Origin: Solirubrobacterales bacterium
GTDB taxonomy: Bacteria > Actinomycetota > Thermoleophilia > Solirubrobacterales > Solirubrobacteraceae
DNA: 64,000 nt
Assembly (NCBI GenBank): GCA_027449125.1
Contig: DAIDME010000112.1
Location: forward strand, 1-64,000
Direction of reading: 5' to 3'
Shown: positions 57,877 through 64,000 of the stretch, in pieces
Position numbering within the stretch: the stretch's first letter is position 1
Layout: every line of letters starts with the position of its first letter
Position numbers and translations under genes: made by a program
Notes under the pieces: generated by a model
Databases searched by the model: none
What the model saw: the letters and a program-made list of their open reading frames with translations, nothing else
Told to the model about the DNA's origin: nothing

Positions 57877-59426
57877 GCCACACCCGCTTCCCGGGCGCCG
57901 GCGGCGGCCCGCATGATCGCGTCGCGATCCGCGTCACCCTCGAACTCGGCGACCAGTCTCCCCGCCCGCATGACCAGCAGGCGGGTGCTCATCGCGCAGA
58001 CTTCCTCGAGCTCGGAGGAGATCAGGATCACCGCCACACCGGTACGAGCGAGATCGGCGACGATGCTCAGCACCTCAGCTTTCGTGCCGACATCGATCCC
58101 ATGCGTGGGCTCGTCCAGGATCAGCACCCGGGGCGAGGCTGCCAGCCACTTGGCGAGGACGACCTTCTGCTGGTTGCCGCCCGACAGCGTGCTCACGAGT
58201 TGGTCGATCCGGCCGGCCTGAAGCTCGACGCGCCGGGCAAGCTCGGCGGCACGCCTGCGCATCTCCTGTGAACGGAACACGCCAAGGCGATTGACGAGTT
58301 TCGGCCAGATCGACATGGTCATGTTGAGCGGCACGCCCATGGAGGGAACGAGTCCGTTGACGAGACGATTCTCGGGCAGATAGGCGACCCCGCAGCTGAC
58401 GGCGTGGCGTGGTGACTTTGGCGTGAACGCCAAACCGTCGAGCTTGATCGAGCCACGATCGATTGGGTCGATACCGAAGATGGCCTGAGCCACGTCCGTG
58501 CGCCCAGCGCCGACCAGACCGGCGAAGCCGACGATCTCGCCGGCGCGCACGGAGAAGCTGACATCGTCGAAGTAGCCCTCGCGACTGAGTCCGCTGACCT
58601 CCAGGACGACATCCCCCGGAGACGCGGGTCGCTCGGGGAACAGGCTCCCCATCTCGCGACCCACCATCAGCCGGATCAGCTCCCCGACGGACGCCTCAGC
58701 AGTCTTTCGCTCCGCCACCCACTGCCCGTCGCGCATCACGACGACCCGGTCTGTGATGGCCTGGATCTCATCCAGCTTGTGGCTGATGAACATCAGCGCC
58801 ACGCCCCGGTCGCGGAGCCTGCGCACGATCCCGAAGAGCTGCTCGATCTCTCGGCTCGAGAGCACGGCCGTCGGTTCGTCGAGGATCAGGACCCGGGCAC
58901 CCGCGCCAAGCGCCTTGGCGATCTCCACGAGCTGGCGGTCAGCCACCCCCAGGTGCGAGACGGGCGTGCGCACGTCCAGTTCGACCCCCAGCTCGCTGAG
59001 CGTGGCGCTCGCGCTTGCGTAGAGCGCTCGCCAGTCGACCAGACGGCGGCTCTTCGGCAGGCGACCCGTATACATGTTCTCCGCCACGTCGAGGGTTGGG
59101 AAGACCATCGGCTCCTGGTAGGTCGCGGTGATGCCAAGTGTCCGCGCGTCGCGTGTGCCGCGGAGGCTGCGCGCCTCGCCATCGATCCTGATCTCGCCAG
59201 CGCTGGGCGCGATCACTCCGGTCAGGATCTTCACGAGCGTCGACTTGCCGGCGCCGTTCTCGCCGAGCAGGCCCAGGACCTCTCCCGGGTGGAGCGCGAG
59301 GCTCACGCCCTTCAGCGCGTGAACACCACCGAACCACTTGCTGATGTCGCGCAGCTCGACCACCGGTGCAGTGGTCTGGCCAGCCTCACGGCGCCCGGCG
59401 ATCTCACTGTGGCTGACAGCTTCCAT
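57873..59426 (-). CDS. sugar ABC transporter ATP-binding protein (RbsA/RhaT type, two NBDs)
   Basis: LGLLGENGAGKSTLVKILTG, LSGGNQQKVVLAKWLAASPRVLILDEPTHGIDVGTK. Start placed at ATG 59426 (MEAVSHSEIAG) because the operator-like element lies just upstream. Confidence 0.93.
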   Translation of the reverse strand: MEAVSHSEIAGRREAGQTTAPVVELRDISKWFGGVHALKGVSLALHPGEVLGLLGENGAGKSTLVKILTGVIAPSAGEIRIDGEARSLRGTRDARTLGITATYQEPMVFPTLDVAENMYTGRLPKSRRLVDWRALYASASATLSELGVELDVRTPVSHLGVADRQLVEIAKALGAGARVLILDEPTAVLSSREIEQLFGIVRRLRDRGVALMFISHKLDEIQAITDRVVVMRDGQWVAERKTAEASVGELIRLMVGREMGSLFPERPASPGDVVLEVSGLSREGYFDDVSFSVRAGEIVGFAGLVGAGRTDVAQAIFGIDPIDRGSIKLDGLAFTPKSPRHAVSCGVAYLPENRLVNGLVPSMGVPLNMTMSIWPKLVNRLGVFRSQEMRRRAAELARRVELQAGRIDQLVSTLSGGNQQKVVLAKWLAASPRVLILDEPTHGIDVGTKAEVLSIVADLARTGVAVILISSELEEVCAMSTRLLVMRAGRLVAEFEGDADRDAIMRAAAGAREAGVA

Positions 59427-59433
59427 CCCTCTC

Positions 59434-59457
59434 GGAAACGATTCTAGCAACGTTTCC
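59434..59457. promoter_or_regulatory. LacI-type operator candidate (double or gapped) upstream of sugar ABC ATPase gene
   Basis: GGAAACGATTCTAGCAACGTTTCC: GGAAACG/CGTTTCC inverted repeat; contains GAAACGATTC, one mismatch from GAAACGTTTC. Confidence 0.6.
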
Positions 59458-59520
59458 GGTGACCGTGTGTTGACGTCTGTTAAGGCTTCCATCGGACGCA
59501 TCGGCTCTGGTTCGGCGGGC

Positions 59521-60648
59521 TCAGATGAGCACCGCGAGCTCCGTTCCCGCCACGGCGGCGTCCTGCCCCTGTGACAGCAGCCGGCCGACCTCGGCTGTCA
59601 CCGCGTCACCGACATCGGCCGTGGATGCCTCACCCCCAAGGTCGCGCGTGCGCGGCCCAGCCAGGCAGACCGACTCCAGCGCGGCGAGCACGGTCGCGGC
59701 CTCACTGCGCAGGCCGAGGTGCTCCAGCATCAGCGCCGCCGACCAGATCGCGCCACTCGGGTTCGCCCATCCCCGGCCCGCGATGTCCGGTGCCGAACCA
59801 TGCACGGGCTCGAAAAGGCCGGGCCCCGGCTGGAAGCCGATGTTGGCGCTGGCAGCCATGCCCATGCCACCCTGCAGCGCCGCCGCCAGGTCCGTGAGGA
59901 TGTCGCCGAACAGGTTCGAGGCGACGACCACGTCAACCGACGCGGGATTGCTGATCAGCCGTGCACACAACGCGTCGACCAGGACTCGCTCGACGCGTAC
60001 CTCCGGGAACTCGAGCGCGACCTCGTCGACGACCTCATCCCAGAACGGGTAGGCATACCGCGACGCATTGGATTTGGTCGCATTGGTCAGCACGCCACGA
60101 CGTTCGCGGGCGAGCCGGAATGCGTAGCGTATGGCGCGCTCGCAACCGAAACGCGTGAACACGGTCGTGTCGATGGCGACCTCAGCCGGGTGACCGCGAT
60201 GCACGCGGCCACCGACGCCCGCGTACTCGCCCTCGGTGTTCTCCCGTACGAACACCATGTCAATGTCGGCTGGACCACGCCCGGCGAGGGGGCATGGCAC
60301 TCCCTCGAGCAGTCTCGCCGGCCTGACGTTGAGCCCCAGGTCGAGCTCCTGGCGGATCTTCAGGATGAGCCCCCAGAGCGCCTCGGGGTCGGGAACCGTG
60401 GGGTCGCCGACCGCCCCCATCAGGACGGCGTCGTGCGCGCGCAGACTATCGATCGCGCCCGCCGGCATCATGGTCCCGTGTTCGTGCCAGTAGGCTGAGC
60501 CCCACGGCAGCTCCGTCCAGAGGATGTCGAGGTCGAACGCGTCCAGCACCTTGCGCGCCTCGACGGTGACCTCTGGGCCGACACCGTCTCCGGGCAACAG
60601 CGCGATTCGCAGCGGCCGCAGCATGGCCGTGGGCATCTCATCACTCAT
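59521..60648 (-). CDS. isocitrate/isopropylmalate dehydrogenase-family protein (tartrate/D-malate dehydrogenase-like)
   Basis: LPGDGVGPEVTVEARKVLD, WGSAYWHEHGTMMPAGAIDSL, VPDPEALWGLILKIRQELDLGLNVRPA, ENTEGEYAGVGG, NLFGDILTDLAAALQGGMGMAASANI. Start at ATG 60648. Confidence 0.92.
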   Translation of the reverse strand: MSDEMPTAMLRPLRIALLPGDGVGPEVTVEARKVLDAFDLDILWTELPWGSAYWHEHGTMMPAGAIDSLRAHDAVLMGAVGDPTVPDPEALWGLILKIRQELDLGLNVRPARLLEGVPCPLAGRGPADIDMVFVRENTEGEYAGVGGRVHRGHPAEVAIDTTVFTRFGCERAIRYAFRLARERRGVLTNATKSNASRYAYPFWDEVVDEVALEFPEVRVERVLVDALCARLISNPASVDVVVASNLFGDILTDLAAALQGGMGMAASANIGFQPGPGLFEPVHGSAPDIAGRGWANPSGAIWSAALMLEHLGLRSEAATVLAALESVCLAGPRTRDLGGEASTADVGDAVTAEVGRLLSQGQDAAVAGTELAVLI

Positions 60649-61763
60649 GCGAGCATCTCCGTTGGTGGGTCGAGGTCGGGAGCCAGCCGCCGCCACTTCT
60701 CGATCAGGTCCGAGTCGCTCAGCTCGGCCGCGCGGTCGCGCTCGACCACGCGGCCGCCCAGCGTCAGGCGTGTGACGGGACTGCCGCCGCGGAGCACGAT
60801 CCGCGCGCGGAGGTGCGCCACAGCGGCGTCGTCGGCAGCACAGGTCGCGAGGTCGCGGCCAAGCAGCGTCGCGGCGACCGCATGCTGACAGCTCCACCAG
60901 GCTTCACCAGCGCTGCGCGGGTTGCCGATACCTGCCAGCGTCGCCGTTGCATCCGGCACATCCAGGAGGATCTCACCGGTCTGTGCCCCAACCTCGATCG
61001 ACGCGAACTCGCTCGCGGCATCAACCGCGGCCTGATTGAAGCCGGATGTGGCGTGTCGCCGGAAGCTCACCTCCTCGAGAACCGTGCGCGGACGCGGTCC
61101 GTCCAAGCCCGCGACGTCACCGCCGGTTGCGGCGATGAAGCCACGCGGATGCTCGAGCGAGTCCTCGGCTGCCGATAGCTCGGCGAGTTCGGCGCAGCGC
61201 AGGCCGCTGGCGACCGCGTGGTCACGATGCAGGACCCGCGTATCTGTGTACTCGAGGATGCAGAGGATTGACCCCCCCGCGACGGACAGCGCGTGCGCGG
61301 CCGCGCGAACCGGATCGGCGCCGATACAGAACGCGGCTGTCACGGCCGCGGCGACGGTGCCAGCGGTCGCGGTCGCATGCCAGTAGCGGCGATGTTCGCT
61401 GCCGAGCGCCCCACCAAGCCGACCGCCTATCTCGTAGCCCATGTGCGCCGCCAGCCAGAGACGCTCGTCGTCGGCAGCGGCCAGATCGGCGGTCGCCCAG
61501 ACGATCGCTCCCAGATGAGTCAGCGACGGCCAGTGGATGTCGTCCAGGTCGCCGAACGCAGCACGGCCGGCGGGCCCCAGAGCTGCGGGTGCCTCGTGCG
61601 CACCAGCAGCTGCGCATGCCAGATAGTCAAACCGAGCGCGACGCGCGGCCCGCACGCTGACCAGCGGGTCGTAGCTGGCCTCGGCAACATCCAGAAGCCG
61701 TCTGAGCAGGGTGTCGTCCTGGCCGTGACGCCCGACGGATGCGGTATGAGCCGCTAACGCCAT
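60645..61763 (-). CDS. MmgE/PrpD family protein
   Basis: GAIVWATADLAAADDERLWLAAHMGYEIGGRLGGAL, WHATATAGTVAAAVTAAFCIGADPVRAAAHALSVAGG. Start at ATG 61763. Confidence 0.85.
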   Translation of the reverse strand: MALAAHTASVGRHGQDDTLLRRLLDVAEASYDPLVSVRAARRARFDYLACAAAGAHEAPAALGPAGRAAFGDLDDIHWPSLTHLGAIVWATADLAAADDERLWLAAHMGYEIGGRLGGALGSEHRRYWHATATAGTVAAAVTAAFCIGADPVRAAAHALSVAGGSILCILEYTDTRVLHRDHAVASGLRCAELAELSAAEDSLEHPRGFIAATGGDVAGLDGPRPRTVLEEVSFRRHATSGFNQAAVDAASEFASIEVGAQTGEILLDVPDATATLAGIGNPRSAGEAWWSCQHAVAATLLGRDLATCAADDAAVAHLRARIVLRGGSPVTRLTLGGRVVERDRAAELSDSDLIEKWRRLAPDLDPPTEMLA

Positions 61764-62884
61764 GCGTACTTCCGCAGGATGCGATCGATCGGCTCGACGC
61801 CGAGGCCGGGTCCGCGTGGCACCTCGACCCAGCCGCCGGACTGCGCGAAGGGGGTCTCGACGAGTTCGTGCTGCATGGGGCTCTCGTCCGGCTTGAGCTC
61901 CTGGAACATGCAGCGAGCGGTGCTCGCCGAGAGCGCGATCGAGGCGGCGGTGTTCACGGCGCTTGACCAGGCGTGGGAGTTGAACCACAGGTTGGCCTGC
62001 TCGACCTGTGCGATCACCGCCAGGGTTCCGGTGATCCCCTCGGCGCGTCCGACGTCGCAGCCGATCACGTCGACGACCCCGGTCTCGATGACCTCGGCAA
62101 AGCCTCGCGCATCCCACTCGCGCTCGCCGGCTGCGATCATCGTCGTGACGTGAGCCCGCAGCTTGTGGAAGGCGCTCACGTCCTGCGGCTCGAACGGCTC
62201 CTCGATCCACTTGAGGCCGTGCTCCTCGAAGGCACGCACGCGCCGGATCGCCTGGTCCAGGTCCCACACCAGCGACTGACCGCGGTCCATCATGATCAGC
62301 GCGTCCGGCCCGACGGCTTCGCGCAAGAGCGAGACGAACTGAACGTCGCGGCCGATGTCGTAGCCCAGCCGCGCCTCACCGCGCTTGCCCATGCCGATCT
62401 TCACGCCCACGTAGCCGCCTTCGCGCACGTAGCGGCCATGACGCTCCGCCTCGTATTCGATACTCGCGTTGAAGGCGTGGGTCGAGGCGACGGCGGGGAC
62501 GCGCTCACGTTGAGCCCCGCCCAACAGGGCGATGAGCGGCTGCCCGAGGATCTTGCCCTTTAGGTCCCAGAGCGCGATGTCGATCGCCGCCAGCGCAAAC
62601 GCCGCCGCGCCGCCGCGGTAGCCATACCACCACGTGGCGTCCTTGAGCCGCCGCCAGGTGGCCACGTTGTCGAGCGGGTCGGAGCCGACGACGATCTCAG
62701 CCATGCCGTCCGCCATCGCCTGGGCAGCGCGCGTGGCCGCGGGGAACTGCGTGATCGCCTCACCCCAGCCCGTGAGTCCGTCATCGGTTTCAAGCCGGAC
62801 GAACAGCAGGTAGCGCTGGCTGTTGTTGTCGTTCGGTTCCGGGTAGGCGACCGGAAACGTGCTGACAGCGCTGACACGGCTCAT
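61754..62884 (-). CDS. enolase-superfamily (mandelate racemase/muconate lactonizing type) protein
   Basis: LLFVRLETDDGLTGWGEAI, AAIDIALWDLKGKILGQPLIALLGG, MMDRGQSLVWDLDQA, WIEEPFEPQD, AAGEREWDARG, FNSHAWSSAVN. Confidence 0.93.
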   Translation of the reverse strand: MSRVSAVSTFPVAYPEPNDNNSQRYLLFVRLETDDGLTGWGEAITQFPAATRAAQAMADGMAEIVVGSDPLDNVATWRRLKDATWWYGYRGGAAAFALAAIDIALWDLKGKILGQPLIALLGGAQRERVPAVASTHAFNASIEYEAERHGRYVREGGYVGVKIGMGKRGEARLGYDIGRDVQFVSLLREAVGPDALIMMDRGQSLVWDLDQAIRRVRAFEEHGLKWIEEPFEPQDVSAFHKLRAHVTTMIAAGEREWDARGFAEVIETGVVDVIGCDVGRAEGITGTLAVIAQVEQANLWFNSHAWSSAVNTAASIALSASTARCMFQELKPDESPMQHELVETPFAQSGGWVEVPRGPGLGVEPIDRILRKYAWR

Positions 62885-62918
62885 GCGGCCCTTCCTCTCA
62901 CAAGCGCAGACGATACCA

Positions 62919-62929
62919 GAAACGTTTGC
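62919..62929. promoter_or_regulatory. LacI-type operator candidate upstream of enolase-superfamily gene
   Basis: GAAACGTTTGC, 35 bp upstream of the 62884 start; one mismatch within GAAACGTTTC core. Confidence 0.55.
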
Positions 62930-62969
62930 AGACGCGTGCGTCCATTCTGGGTCGGGCTCTACGCAACCC

Positions 62970-64000
62970 CTAACCGTCCGGGGTCGGCGTAGCCGCCGCG
63001 TCGGCGCGCGTGTGGGGCTGCGACCGGTAGATGCTGTCGTCCGCGCGCTTGACGATGAACCAGGAGACGGCCACCGCGACCATCGCCGGTCCGAGCAGGG
63101 TGATACTGCCGGTCATCTGGGCGACCATCAGCATGACCGCGACGGGCGCGCGGGAGATCCCACCGAAGACGGCCATCATCCCGACGATCACAAATGGCGC
63201 AGGGTCGTGGCCGACCGCGGGCGCGAAGGGCTCGAGCAGTCGCCAGACCGCCAGGCCGGTGAAGGCGCCGATGACCATCCCAGGCCCGAACACGCCACCT
63301 GAGCCCCCGGTTCCGATTGACAGCGACGTTGCCAGGATGCGCGCCAGCGGCAGCGCCAGGATGATCAGGAGCGGCGTGTGTGCGAGCTCCGCCCCCAGGC
63401 CCTTCTGCACCCAGCCGTAGCCGGTGCCGAGCACCTCTGGCAGGGCCAGCGCGATCAGGCCGACGAGCAGGCCACCGAGGGCGGGCCGCAGCTTGCGCGA
63501 GACCGGCAGCCGCCGCGAGAGCGAGACCACGCCATAAAAGGAGCGCGAGTACAGCAGGCCGAGGCCACCGGCCAGCAGCCCGATCAGCGCAAACCAGACG
63601 AGCTGCAGCGGCTGGTCGAAGCGATAGCCGTCCGGGATCGCAAACAGCGGCTGGTAACCCAGGAAAGCACCGAAGATCGCGTAGGCGATGATCGACGCCA
63701 GCACCCCCGGCAGCAGCGCCTCGAACTCGAAGTCGTCGCGGTAGACGATGTCGGCGGCCAGCACGGCGCCGCCGAGCGGGGCGCTGAAGATCGCGCCGAT
63801 GCCCGAGCCGACGCCGACCGACACGGCGATGCGCCCGTCCTCCGGCGAGAGATCCAGCACGCGCGCGAGCAGCGAGCCGAAGCCGGCGCTGATCTGTGCG
63901 GTGGGGCCCTCGCGACCACCCGAGCCGCCGGAGCCGATCGTCAGCGCCGAGGCGACGATCTTGACTATGACCGCGCGCAGCCGGATGCCGCGCGGGTTGC
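62970..64000 (-). CDS. ClC-family chloride channel/antiporter, partial (5' end beyond window)
   Basis: GSGGSGGREGPTAQI selectivity motif near the window edge, GSGIGAIFSAPLGGAVLAADIVY, GTGGSGGVFGPGMVIGA. Confidence 0.92.
   Translation of the reverse strand, partial: NPRGIRLRAVIVKIVASALTIGSGGSGGREGPTAQISAGFGSLLARVLDLSPEDGRIAVSVGVGSGIGAIFSAPLGGAVLAADIVYRDDFEFEALLPGVLASIIAYAIFGAFLGYQPLFAIPDGYRFDQPLQLVWFALIGLLAGGLGLLYSRSFYGVVSLSRRLPVSRKLRPALGGLLVGLIALALPEVLGTGYGWVQKGLGAELAHTPLLIILALPLARILATSLSIGTGGSGGVFGPGMVIGAFTGLAVWRLLEPFAPAVGHDPAPFVIVGMMAVFGGISRAPVAVMLMVAQMTGSITLLGPAMVAVAVSWFIVKRADDSIYRSQPHTRADAAATPTPDG

Noticed and set aside
60649-60897. N-terminal extension of ORF 59521-60897
   Set aside because: Arg-rich out-of-frame reading of the MmgE/PrpD gene; the dehydrogenase start is ATG 60648.
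61764-62267. N-terminal extension of ORF 60645-62267
   Set aside because: Out-of-frame reading of the enolase-superfamily gene; MmgE/PrpD starts at 61763.

Overview
64 kb of a high-GC, gene-dense bacterial chromosome, most likely an actinobacterium of the Thermoleophilia/Solirubrobacter type (lineage is inference from gene content). I saw no transposase, integrase, prophage, CRISPR array or rRNA. There is one tRNA-Lys(CTT). Blocks in order: (1) Tat translocase, menaquinone synthesis and a split b6/c-type quinol:cytochrome c reductase; (2) a hemB / fused AhbA-AhbB-like siroheme decarboxylase / hemL operon; (3) housekeeping genes (YmdB, GlmS, GtrA and surface-glycan genes, aminotransferase, Ddl, bifunctional nuclease, ferredoxin-NADP reductase, MFS, DnaJ); (4) a LacI-controlled GH1 beta-glucosidase plus family-5 (Opp-like) ABC importer with a fused double ATPase; (5) a NarL/histidine kinase pair and a protocatechuate (pca) operon; (6) an MhuD-like heme monooxygenase and an esterase; (7) a ~16.9 kb accessory catabolic island (46054-62884) with a LacI regulator, a rhamnose-type ABC importer, RhaM-like mutarotase, Gfo/Idh dehydrogenase, lactonase-like amidohydrolase, two enolase-superfamily dehydratases, SDR, a tartrate/malate-type decarboxylating dehydrogenase, MmgE/PrpD and an acetoin/2-oxoacid dehydrogenase E1a/E1b/E2 set. 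Block 7 is the best candidate for an undescribed pathway. The window ends inside a ClC chloride channel gene. All calls come from reading the ORF translations and sequence. No database search was run.
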